A stretch of DNA of 64,000 bases, from assembly GCF_028583425.1 (NCBI RefSeq), contig NC_072801.1:20046001-20110000 (forward strand), in the 5' to 3' direction. A model generated the notes under the pieces. It saw only the letters and a program-made list of their open reading frames with translations. It searched no databases and had not been told where the DNA came from. Origin of the DNA: Eublepharis macularius (lineage: Eukaryota > Chordata > Lepidosauria > Squamata > Eublepharidae). Positions 1-9,073 of this stretch are shown here, piece after piece. Positions within the stretch are counted from its first letter, which is position 1, and each line of letters opens with the position of its first letter. The translations under genes were made by a program, and so were the position numbers.

Positions 1-488
1 CGTTTTTGAATTACCGGCTCTCATTTTTGAAGTGCAACTGATGCCTTAAGAATCTTTAATTGTTCCAATTTCATTACCAGTATGGTACAGGGTGCTGCAC
101 ACATGCAATTTGCCACAGTTTTCAGTTTATTGTTCTTCCTTTTCTCTACATAACAAACACACACATGCGCAGCAATAAAACACAAGGGATGACCGCTGTG
201 TCTCAACCTTTTAGTGTTTGCAGGTCAGCAGGGCCATTCCAGGGCACAGGTATAACTTTTTTTGAAGGAAAGGGGGAGGGTCTGTGAGTCCTTTTTCAAC
301 CTTATAAATGACTCGCAAAATCAAGCATCGTAAAAAAGTAAAAACTTCTTTGATTCATTAGTATGGCCTAGCAGTGTTGCAGAAGGAAGAGTCCACTGCA
401 ATGCAAGATTTCGAGGCACTGGAAAGAGATTGTTCACCAGAGAGCCTCACATGGTTAGGAGGATTCCACCTTAGTGTGAGACTACAGT
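1..488. other. Stretch without a recognised gene
   Basis: AT-rich sequence with short reading frames only. No repeat family or RNA gene could be named. It lies downstream of the PDI exon on the minus strand, so it is probably part of intron 1 of that gene. Confidence 0.4.
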
Positions 489-725
489 AGGGTTTATTTT
501 AAGGGGGAACGTGCAGGAACACAGTTCTGGTAGTTCTCCCAAAAGGTCACATGTCAGGTGACCCCACCCACCTGATTATTGGCCATTTTGGGTCCATTTC
601 AGCCTGGATCGGGGCTGAAATGGCTCAATTCGGGCTCAAAATGGCCAGGATTGGTCCTGAAACGGCGAGGATCGGGCCTCTGATGGGTGGTGGATCACTC
701 TCCTGTTCAGCAGCGGCCCAGCGAT
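489..725 (-). mobile_element. Partial non-autonomous hAT-type element
   Basis: This matches, in reverse orientation, the right half of the complete element at 40849-41302: a degraded terminal repeat, then the run of GGAACG-type sequence, then GGCCATTTTGGG-type blocks and GATGGGTGGTGGATCA. It breaks off near 725, where a piece of another palindromic element begins. The other end is missing, so no target duplication can be read. Confidence 0.6.
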
Positions 726-831
726 CGAGTGGAGTGCGAGTGGAGCGCAAGTGAACAGGGAGGAATACACGTGAGTCTGTTCACTTGCCGTTCAAGTGTC
801 ATTTGCCACTTGTAGCTTGGCCCTGTGTGAA
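726..831. mobile_element. Half of a palindromic MITE (AAGCTACAAGTGA family)
   Basis: This corresponds to the right arm of the palindromic element at 6303-6497: CTGTTCACTTGCCGTTCAAG followed by CACTTGTAGCTTGGCCC. The left arm is absent, and the copy abuts the truncated hAT-type element on its left. It is followed at about 832-890 by a short SINE/LINE-like tail containing GGACTAGATGG. Confidence 0.5.
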
Positions 832-1360
832 ATAAGATGCTGGACTAGATGGCCCTCTGGCCTGATGCAGCAGGGCACTTCTTACGTTCCCATACTAAAA
901 GCCCAGCAAGAAACGTTTTGCTTCTAAAAAACAAGTAGAACCTTTTGGTTTCTTAAGCTGTGAGCTCTCTTGCTCTTTTAAGAAGGTATGCCTCCTTTTA
1001 AATACATGAAGCGCTGCCTCGAACACTCTCCATTTTCTCACGCTGATAACGCACACATGTGACGTCAGTTGGGATGCAGCTCCCAACTACAGCCCTTCCA
1101 CGCAGCAAAATCAAGGCACGCGTAGTTCTGAGGTAATGATAATGACAACCCACACATGGTTTGGAGAGCGAATCCAGCACAGGTGCTCTGTCCAGATAGG
1201 AAATCTGTTACACACTTTAATTGGCCCTTTAAAAAAAAAGGACACCTGTGTATTTTGGTAAGCTGCAAATATATTTCAGTTTCATTGATTTAAAAAGTCA
1301 GATGTCAAATCCACTAAAATAATCTATATTCTTTGACAGCCATAAACATTAGATAAAGAT

Positions 1361-1485
1361 GGTTGTTGTGGGTTTTCCGGGCTGTACTGCCATGGTCTTG
1401 ACCACCACGTGGTCAAGACCACGGCAATACAGCCCGGAAAACCCACAACAACCATCGTTCTCCGGCCGTGAAAGCCTTCGACAAT
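1361..1485. mobile_element. Short inverted-dimer insertion, Penelope-like
   Basis: The insert is bounded by a perfect 15-bp direct duplication, ACATTAGATAAAGAT, at 1346-1360 and 1486-1500. Bases 1359-1455 form a hairpin with arms of about 46 nt and roughly two mismatches. The arm sequence (TTGTGGGTTTTCCGGGCTGT) and the tail GTGAAAGCCTTCGACAATAC look like the ends of Penelope-like elements of squamates, recognised from memory. It lies in intron 1 of the PDI gene, 22 nt beyond the exon 1 donor. Confidence 0.65.
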
Positions 1486-1522
1486 ACATTAGATAAAGAT
1501 GTTTAGAACGATTGGTACTTAC

Positions 1523-1724
1523 AGAACTCTACCAGCAGGTATTTGGTTTCCTTCAGGGCCTTATCAAAATTACTTTTCTTCAGGACTAAAACATTGTCCT
1601 CCTCCTCGATACTGGGGTGCGTGGTTTCCTCAGTTTTCTCCCCTGTTGGCTCGATGCCATTGGCTGCTGTGTGCAAAGAGAGGATCCCTAAGCCGAAGAG
1701 AAAGAGAAGCCACGGAATTCTCAT
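1523..1724 (-). CDS. PDILT: Protein disulfide isomerase, first coding exon (PDILT-like)
   Basis: The exon encodes 67 residues plus one base. It opens with a clear signal peptide (MRIPWLLFLFGLGILSL), then an acidic linker, then VLVLKKSNFDKAL and LLVEF, the first strand, helix and second strand of a PDI thioredoxin-like 'a' domain. The exon stops just after VEF in phase 1 at a good donor (CT|GTAAGT read on the minus strand), where PDI genes are normally split, so the Cys motif would lie in the next exon, outside the window. An in-frame ATG at 1751 would add nine polar residues ahead of the signal peptide; the ATG at 1724 is preferred. The product would enter the endoplasmic reticulum. PDILT is chosen over PDIA2 or P4HB because PDILT flanks ACSM5 in other vertebrates in this same divergent orientation. 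The residues alone would fit any of these paralogues. Confidence 0.75.
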
Positions 1725-2940
1725 TCTGATCTTCCAGTCCTTCTCGGGCATCAGAGGGGGAAGAGAAAGGGACCTGGAGCTGACTGGCTGTTGCTAATAT
1801 GTCCATGGGCTTATCATTAGGACACGTGGCAACATTCCCACACCACAACAGAAAGAACTGGGCTTGCTACAAACAAAGGTGACCTCCTGCCTCCTTTGAA
1901 AAGTCGGCTGGCTCTTTTGAGAAAAGGAACCCAAAGGGAAAGCTACTGACAACCATGTTAGGCTTTCGTTTAGATTGATAAAAAAGAGGAAATGTGAACA
2001 AATCCATTAATGTTTTTAGGGATGAGGAATCCCCTCCCCTTTCCGTTCCTTTATTATTGGGGGAAAGTTTGCTCTGCCCTTCTATCTATTTCTCCTTAGT
2101 CCAGAATTAGAAGGCTTTCGCACTCGGCCTTTACAGCGCATTCATTATCATTTCGCATCCCCATGTTTTTCTGCCTTTTACATTTCCGAGCTAGTCATCA
2201 TGTGATGCGGCTCCGGGAGAAGATAGGTTTTCCCCGGGGTATCTGACTACGGACATAATCGTAACTTTTTTTTGCCACGTGGGCTTTGGCCGGGGAAAGT
2301 AAGTGTAAAATGTTTGCCTCTGCCCCCGCTCCCGTTCCTTTCCTATTGCAAGTTGATTGGCCAGAGCAGATTTAACCACACCCACCCTCGTCAGCTCCCC
2401 TAACCCTTCTTTTGCCATTGGGCAACAACCGTTGCACCAAGCAGCAGCTCAGCTGTGCCCATCGCTCGCCTTCTCTGCCCCCTTCCCTTCTCATCTCCCC
2501 ATCTGATTTCCCCCCCTGCTTCTAAAGGGCAGTGTCGTTGAGGCGTCAAGCACTTTAAAACAGAATTGTGGGCATTTAACAGTCGTGGAGATGGAGGCTT
2601 CCCCCAACACAAACCTAAGAAGATTTTCTTTAAAGCGTTCAGTTGGGACCTGGCTAAATGGAGTGGTTCCCCCTCCCCCCCCCCCACATTTCCGTCCTGC
2701 AGCCTCCTCTGCGTGGAACCAGATTTCTTTTATTGCTCTGCTCTGGTTGCAGAGAACAGTAAAAAAAAAGGGGGGGGGAGAAGGAAGATCATTCTGTGAA
2801 TAGTAGGCAGTGGGGGTGGGGGGGAGTGCAGCTGCTCTTGTGCTGTCTTCTAAGTAAAAAGACTCAAACTTTCAACAGTTAGGGTTCGAAATGGCAGCAC
2901 ACAGAGAGAGAATGTTAAAAATTAACAGAATTAGACCGTA
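1725..2940. other. PDI 5' flank, no gene seen
   Basis: This is the region upstream of the minus-strand PDI exon and should hold its promoter. Visible candidate sites are an inverted CCAAT box (GATTGGCC, near 2355) and an E-box-like CACGTG near 2277, neither proven. Homopolymer runs of C (about 2670-2690) and A/G (about 2760-2780) are present. No open frame here resembles a known protein. Confidence 0.35.
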
Positions 2941-2944
2941 CGCT

Positions 2945-3150
2945 GTTTGCCACAGGTTTACCAATGCTGGTCTGGATCAGACCAATGATCCATTTAGCCC
3001 AGCTTCCTGTAGCACACGCTGGCCAGGCAGTTGTTCCTAGAAAGCCTATAGAAAGCCTATAAAGAGGGACCCAGAGGTCAAGACAGCCCCGACATCCCTC
3101 AAAAGATGCAGAGAGTGACCGCCTCTGAACATGGAGGCTCCATTTAATCA
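2945..3150. repeat. Interspersed repeat, family not identified
   Basis: It contains GGTCTGGATCAGACCAATGA and phrases resembling the copy at 29302-29560, such as CCTCTGAACA. It is probably an old LINE or SINE fragment, since such 'patient-like' phrases recur in reptile and bird genomes. No ends or duplication could be read. Confidence 0.35.
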
Positions 3151-3489
3151 CCATGGCTAACAATCACCGATCGACCGAGTCCCCTCCAACCAAGCATTGG
3201 TATTCAGTGGCAGAGGACATATTAGCAGTCCTATTTGTCTGGGTCTGGGCCTTTCTCCCTCCTTTCCCTGTGCAGTATCAGTGTCCTGAGCGCTTGACAA
3301 TTTTATCTGTTCTCCAGTCAGTGCAGTCTAGCGAAGGGAGATCAGTTCAACAGAGAGCGGCATATTCAAGGCCAGCCAAGGAGCATCCTGACCCCGATGA
3401 GATCTGAACTTTGCTTCCTCTGTGTACAGAAAAACGTTTCATGCAGCGCACCGCACTGGAATCGTCCCTCTCCCCCACAACCTGCATTG

Positions 3490-3953
3490 CCTCTCTAGAA
3501 CCAAAATCGAGAGGGTGCAGAGGACAGCGACGAGGATGATCCAGGGGTCTGGAGACTGAGCCCTACGAGGAAAGGCTGAGGGCCTTGGGAATGTTTAGGT
3601 TGGAGAAGAGGAGATTGAGGGGGGACATGATTGCTCTCTAAGTATTTGAAAGGCTGTCATTTGGAGGAGGGCAGGGAGCTGTTCCAGTTGGCAGCAGAGG
3701 GTAGGACCCGAAACAATGGGCTTAAATTACATGCAGAAAGGTAGCGGCTGGATATTAGGAAGAACTTTTTCACGGTCAGAGTAGTTCAAAAGTGGAATCA
3801 GCTGCCTAGGGAGGTGGTGAGCTCCCCTCACTGACAGTTTTCAAGAAGAGGCTGGACGAATATTTGTCAGAGATGCTTTAGGCTGATCCTGCACTGGGCA
3901 GGGGGTTGGACTAGTTGGTCTGTATGGCCCCTTCCAACTCTATGATCCTATGA
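3490..3953 (+). mobile_element. CR1 LINE, 3' end
   Basis: The sequence reads through the well-known 3' part of CR1: AGGAAGAACTTTTTCACGGT, then GGGGGTTGGACTAG, and ends in the octamer-like tail TATGATCCTATGA. CR1 elements are usually 5' truncated, as here. Only the last 460 bases or so remain, and no intact reverse transcriptase frame is left. Confidence 0.85.
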
Positions 3954-4539
3954 ACCGAGGCCTTGCTCTCAATAGCAGAAAGGGAGGTGTGTCAGAGATC
4001 CAAGAGAGTGACTGTGCTTATGAGTGTAGGGAAGGCTTGGATTCAAATGTGTGCTCAGTGGGTACCCTCAGACTGGTTGTGATCTCTCAGCATAACCTCC
4101 TGCACAGGCCTGTTGTGAGATTGATATGAGTTGGGGGGAACAGAACCAGGTACAATGCTCTGTCCTCTGTGGAGGAAGGGCAGGATAAAATGCAACAGAT
4201 AACTTGGTACACAGCGGTACAGATTTCTGACAACAGCTTACATGATTGCAGAGAGGCGCTTTTTTGTACGCATATAAAAATTAGCATATCATGGGAAGGG
4301 GTTCTAGCTTAGGCTTCTAACTTGACATGCTATTTTTTTTATAAACTCCATATAGAGTGAAGTCTGAAATCTAAAGATGAACAAAAATTAATACGTGTAT
4401 GTGCATATAACTAATAGCATTTTGAAACAGCAAATCTTGCGGGCATCTCTCCCCAAGGCAAAACAGAGGCAGTGATTTCCTAGGGACGGGTGCCAGAAAA
4501 CAGGGGTCATGCCTGGCGAATGGAGACATGGAAGTATAG

Positions 4540-5219
4540 GTCACCTCCAGGCTGGACTACTGTAACTCACTTTATGCAGGGCTGCCCTTGGGCTTGACCC
4601 AGAAATTACAGCTGGTCCAGAATGCAGTAGCACGTGTCCTTATGTGGACTCCAGTTAGGGCACATCTCCATCTAGGGCTGTGGCTGGTGCAGTGACTCCC
4701 AGTTGAGTTCTGGATTCAATTCAAGATGTTGGTTTTGGTATTCAAAACCCTTCATGGACTGGGACCAACATACCTGTGGGACCGCCTCTCTTGTTAAGTC
4801 CCCCGGAGGGCCTTGCACTCTGCGGACAAGCAGTTACTGGTGATCCCCAGCCTGAGGGACATTCACCTGGCCTCAACCAGGGCCAGGGCCTTTTCAGCCC
4901 TGGATCCGGCCTGGTGGAACACACTCCCAATAGAAATCTGGGCCCTGTGGGATTTGTTACAATTCCGCAGAGCCTGTAAGACAGAGACATTCGCTGGGTC
5001 GTTGGTTGAAGGGCTGGCGATCTGTCTCTCCAGAATGCTGTGCTCTATACTCTGCCGCTCTGAATGCTGGGATCATGGCTGTGCCTGTGTGGTTTTATTG
5101 CAGCCTTTAGAATCTAACGAAGGACGCCATTTAACAGTTGGTTTTGTGATTTATTTTTTGTAAATTTATTTTATTTTATTACTGTGTGAACCACCCTGAG
5201 CCTGTTCATGGGGAGAGTG

Positions 5220-5253
<34 letters not shown>
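4540..5253 (+). mobile_element. L2-like LINE, 3' end with (GAT)n tail
   Basis: Broken translation of 4550-5000 follows the C-terminal part of an L2-type reverse transcriptase: a CTGGACTACTGTAACTC start, then LVQNA-, KALHGLGP- and YLRD-like segments, and a WWNTLP motif. It ends in an AT-rich tail and a run of GAT triplets at 5221-5252. The copy at 21745-22277 is the same family with the same triplet tail. The clade assignment is from recalled protein pattern, not alignment. Confidence 0.65.
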
Positions 5254-5555
5254 AAGGGCTTTTTTATGGGAAAAGAGGTGGTGGAACGCAAGACCGCACA
5301 ATGACGTCACTTTGGGTCAGCTGGAACAAGGGGGGAGTTTTTTAAAGTTTAAATTGCCCTCGGCGAAAATGGTCACATGGCTGGTGGCCCTGCCCCCTGA
5401 TCTCCAGACAGAGGGGAGTTTAGCTGCTCGGCGGCACGGAGGGCAATCTAAACTCCCCTCTGTCTGGAGATCAGGGGGCGTGGTGTGGCCATGTGACCAT
5501 TTTTAAGAGGTGCTGGAACTCCATTCCACTGTGTTCCCGCTGAAAAAAAGCCCTG
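5254..5555. mobile_element. hAT-type MITE (CAGGGCTTTTTT family)
   Basis: The ends are inverted (left AAGGGCTTTTTTATGGG, right GCTGAAAAAAAGCCCTG). The interior holds a long inverted repeat around CTCCAGACAGAGGGGAGTTT. It sits inside a GAT microsatellite, so the expected 8-bp duplication (ATGATGAT) is present but not informative. Relatives in this window are at 20277-20674 and 48880-50632. Confidence 0.75.
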
Positions 5556-5569
5556 ATGATGATGATGAT

Positions 5570-5800
5570 GATAGATTTATATACTGCCCTTCAGGATGAC
5601 GTAACACCCACTCAGAGTGGTTTACAAAGTATGCTATTATTATCCCCAAAACAAAACACCCTGTGAGGTGTGTGGGGCTGAGAGAGCTAGAAGCTGTGAC
5701 TGACCCAAGCTCACCCAGCTGCCTTCAAGTGGAGGAGTGGGGAATCAAACACAGTTCTCCAGATTAGAGTTCCACACTCTTAACCACTACACCAAACTGC
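5570..5800 (-). mobile_element. tRNA-derived SINE (MIR/CORE-like)
   Basis: Read on the minus strand, it starts with GTGTAGTGGTTAAGAGTGTG, carries a B-box-like segment around TTTGATTCCCC, and ends in an L2-like tail (GGGCAGTATATAAAT). The same unit recurs at 8500-8714, 22962-23210, 35020-35134 and 36315-36562, all on the minus strand. Confidence 0.75.
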
Positions 5801-6094
5801 TATGTTCTTTTCCCAAGGAAAGTGTTTGAACCGCTTCAGCAGAGGAGCTGCCATTAGCGTGTGGCAGCAAGAACATACTTTCATAGGTAAAATCCTCCTT
5901 CCCAGATAGACAAAACACTCTCATAAATCAGACAAAGGTTGTTGTTGCTGCCGGAAGCTGGTATCAGATGTAACCTGGGATCCCCATTTATCTTAATACA
6001 GATTCCCTGGTTGCATATGCACCAACTATTCCTATTTTCTCGCATTTGCCCTAGGAGACCATTCACTATTCATCTAACCCTTCCTCCAAGGAGT

Positions 6095-6270
6095 TGAGCG
6101 AGACATTCATGATACTCCTATCCTTGTTTGTCCTCACAACAACCCTGTGAGGTAGGTTAAGTTGAGAGAAAATGACTGGCCCAAAGTCACGCAAGGATCT
6201 TCACTGGCTGAGTGCGTCTCCCAGGTCTTGGTCCAACACTCTAAACCACTACACCAAGTGGGCTCAACCC
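6095..6270 (-). mobile_element. tRNA-derived SINE, degraded
   Basis: This is an older relative of the SINE at 5570-5800. The minus strand reads GTGTAGTGGTTTAGAGTGTT, with a CCTCACAGGGTTGTTGTGAG-type middle. Its similarity is clearly lower than that of the other copies. Confidence 0.55.
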
Positions 6271-6302
6271 CCATTAAAAACAAGGTTCCTGTTTTCATCT
6301 GT

Positions 6303-6497
6303 GGGCCAAGCTACAAGTGACGAATGACACTTGAACGGCAAGTGAACAGACCCACATGTATTCCTCCCTGTTCACTTGCTCTCCACTTGCCTATGTGATC
6401 GCGTGGAGGGCAAGTGGAGTGCAAGTGAACAGGGAGAAATACATGTGAGTCTGTTCACTTGCCGTTCAAGAGTCATTCGTCACTTGTACCTTGGCCC
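6303..6497. mobile_element. Palindromic MITE (GGGCCAAGCTACAAGTGA ends)
   Basis: The whole element is one large hairpin: GGGCCAAGCTACAAGTGACG at the left is answered by CGTCACTTGTACCTTGGCCC at the right, and GAACGGCAAGTGAACAG by CTGTTCACTTGCCGTTC. A half copy is at 726-831 and a distant relative at 34902-35003. No coding capacity. Confidence 0.75.
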
Positions 6498-7378
6498 TGT
6501 GAAATGCTGGTAACTGAGCACATTCAGTGAAGACCCAGCCATTTTAAATCCAGATCACTGCCCTCTCTTACCTCTGTCACAACAGATGGTGCATTGCCAA
6601 GCCTCTCTTATGCTCTGCCCCTTTCCATCCCCCTGGCAATTCCTGCTTCCGGCACTGCCAGGTGGCCTGCCCTTTGCCCCAGCCTCATCTCCCAGCTGCA
6701 AGCCAGTGTTAAGCACACAGATTGGCAAATGCAGCAGGAGTGCACACAGCCTGGTGGCAAGGTAGGCCCGCGTATGCAAACAATTTGGGAAGCCTTTATG
6801 GGAGCAGTTGGCAGAAACCAAAAGAAAGGAAAGAAATAATCAGGACTTTGCTGGCATTTCTATATTGTAAGGTCCACGTGTTTGAGCAAAGCATCTGTCA
6901 GAACAGTGTGGAAGAGCCATTCCTATGAAAAATGACTCCCCTCTCTGGTGACTGGGCTCCAGCTTAATCCTGTCCAATTATAACACAAGGCTGATAAGGT
7001 CCTTTGTTCGGAGCTCATGTTTTTCCTTTCCCACCAACTGAAGTTACATTCAAGGTAAAACGCTTGCTGAGAGCCCTTTATCTGTAAATACACAGTGCAT
7101 GAGGTTACACAGTGCTTCTGGTTAACTTCAAGGTCTTAACGAAAAAAGCAGGGGGTGGGAGAATCCACAAGACTGGTTTTTGTAAGAATATACAGTTTTG
7201 CTAATGCCGAAACGTGGTTTGTCTGGCTGGACAGCACCATCGGAATAGTTCAGCTGTCTTCAAAAGCTCACCAGAAAAGTTGAAATTTACAGATTCCTGA
7301 GCACCGAGAGGGTTGGTGGTTGTCTTACATTCTGTTCCATAAAGTACCAAATAAAACGGAAAAACCCACAGAAACAAT

Positions 7379-7854
7379 GCAATCGTAAGCAGAGTTACAC
7401 CAGTCTAAGCCCCCTAAAATCAATGGGCTTAGACTGAAGTAACTCTGCTTACGATTACAGATGGGCACGAACCGAAATACGAACCAAAATTAAGCGCGAA
7501 CCAGGCCGGTTCGTGGTTCGCGAACCACGGTTCTTCAGATCCCATTTCTGACAAACTGCCATGAACTTTTAGGCTGGTTCGTTTGGTTCGTTTTTTGGTT
7601 CGTCACTGCAGACAGCCTGGTGCAACAGAGGATGGCCTTCCTGCAGACCTTCTGCTGAGCTGGAAGTGACCTTCTGCTGGCCCGGAAGTTATGATTTTCT
7701 GGCCTGGATGTGACGTTTTCACGAACCAAATGAACTGGTTTGCAAACCAGGGGCAGGTTTGTGAAAGTTCGTGGTTCATGAAATTTGACGAACCACGAAC
7801 TACATGGTTCAGTTTTTTCCCAGTTCGTGCCCATCTCTACTTACGATTGCACTG
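7379..7854. mobile_element. Palindromic MITE split by a second MITE
   Basis: The outer element runs from GCAATCGTAAGCAGAGTTAC (7379) through its inverted partner GTAACTCTGCTTACGATT, and resumes at 7841-7854 after an insertion. The stem is close to perfect, with a loop around CCCCCTAAAATCAATGGGC. Its right end is separated from the body by the insertion at 7457-7840. Confidence 0.7.
7457..7840. mobile_element. hAT-type MITE (AGATGGGCACGAACC family)
   Basis: The terminal inverted repeats are AGATGGGCACGAAC and GTTCGTGCCCATCT. The element is flanked by a perfect 8-bp duplication, TTACGATT, at 7449-7456 and 7841-7848, as expected for hAT insertion. The interior has many GAACCA/TGGTTC repeats that also pair with one another. 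No transposase frame. Confidence 0.85.
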
Positions 7855-8295
7855 AAAAAATATTAATGCAGGGGTTTCTTCCCACCTTTTCAGTATTGCC
7901 TGGCTGATCTCAGACTGATATAGACCCTTTTATTCTCACAAACTTTCTAACAATAGTTTGAAAAACTTACTCCAGATAAAAACGCTGCAACACAAAACCA
8001 GAATATGCCTTCAAGTGATTCAGTGTGATGGCTTGCCCTCTAGTGTGCTTTTGGAAAACAGAAATTAATAGATATGAAGGATGACTGGATGTTCCCAGTT
8101 TTGTTCCTTTTCACTTATTATTCATTTATTTTGAAATCCTATGTGCTCCCTCTTTAGAGACCTGCTCAGGAAAGTTCACAAAGTGAAAAACATGACAAAA
8201 ACTGCAATATAAGAATGATCAATATAAAAATAAGCCATGAAAACTAATCAAGAGCTCACCAAGGGCATAAAAACCGCCTAAAAATAAGAGGAAGA

Positions 8296-8460
8296 ACCTG
8301 TGTGGTATAGTGGTTAGAAGGCTGCACTGTGACCAGGAAGACCCAGGTTCAAATCCACACCTGTCATGAAACTTGCTGGGTGACCTTGGATTAGACTCTC
8401 ACAGGGGTGCTGTGAAGATATAATGGAGGAGGGCAGATCCACAATCACCAACTTCTGAGT
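8296..8460 (+). mobile_element. tRNA-derived SINE
   Basis: The plus strand reads TGGTATAGTGGTTAGAAGGC, a tRNA-like A-box region, then GTTCAAATCCACACC as B box, then GGGTGACCTTGG. This is the same superfamily as the minus-strand SINEs of the window, but a different, older subfamily. Confidence 0.6.
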
Positions 8461-8499
8461 TCCTGGGAGGAACAGAGGGTTAATAATAACACCTGTTTT

Positions 8500-8714
8500 T
8501 AATAATAACAGGACAACTTACCACCCATTTAGAGCAGTTTACAAAGTGTGTTATTATTATCCCCACAGCAATCACCATGTGAGGTGGGTGTGGCTGAGAG
8601 AGCTCTGGAAGAGGTGTGACTGACTCAAGGTCACCCAGCTGGCTTCAAGCGGAGGAGTGGGGAATTAAACCTGGCTCTCCAGATTAGAGTCCTGCCGCTA
8701 CACCAAACTGGCTC
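8500..8714 (-). mobile_element. tRNA-derived SINE (MIR/CORE-like)
   Basis: Same unit as 5570-5800. The tRNA-like head is on the right (minus-strand GAGCCAGTTTGGTGTAG), and the tail runs through GGTCACCCAGCTGG and the TTATTATTATCCCC segment on the left. Confidence 0.7.
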
Positions 8715-9073
8715 AAAATGAATTTAACTAGATTAAAAAGTGAACCAAATAAATAAAATGATCGTCTTCGTCCTTCTGTGCAGCCCCACATTGGGACTGC
8801 GCAGGCGCAGGCCAGCCGCGGAAAAGATTTTTCTAGCTCTAAGAGATGTGAGGGGGACGTTCGGATCCACCGCGCATGCGCGCCGGTGTTCCCGCCAATT
8901 TTGAATGCATATATATCCGAACGTCCCCGGCATTCCCTCAGTTCCTTTTTCGCCGCCGTCGAAAAGGTTCTTATTGTCTAGCGTTCGTTTCAAGCGTCTC
9001 TTCGGAGTTTTGGATCGTTTCTTCTGCTGGTCGGTATTTTCCCCTTGTCATCTGTCGGGAGATACCGTTCATT

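Noticed and set aside
4742-5163. Overlapping frames of 82-116 codons
   Set aside because: They are remnants and shadows of an L2-like LINE, not host genes.
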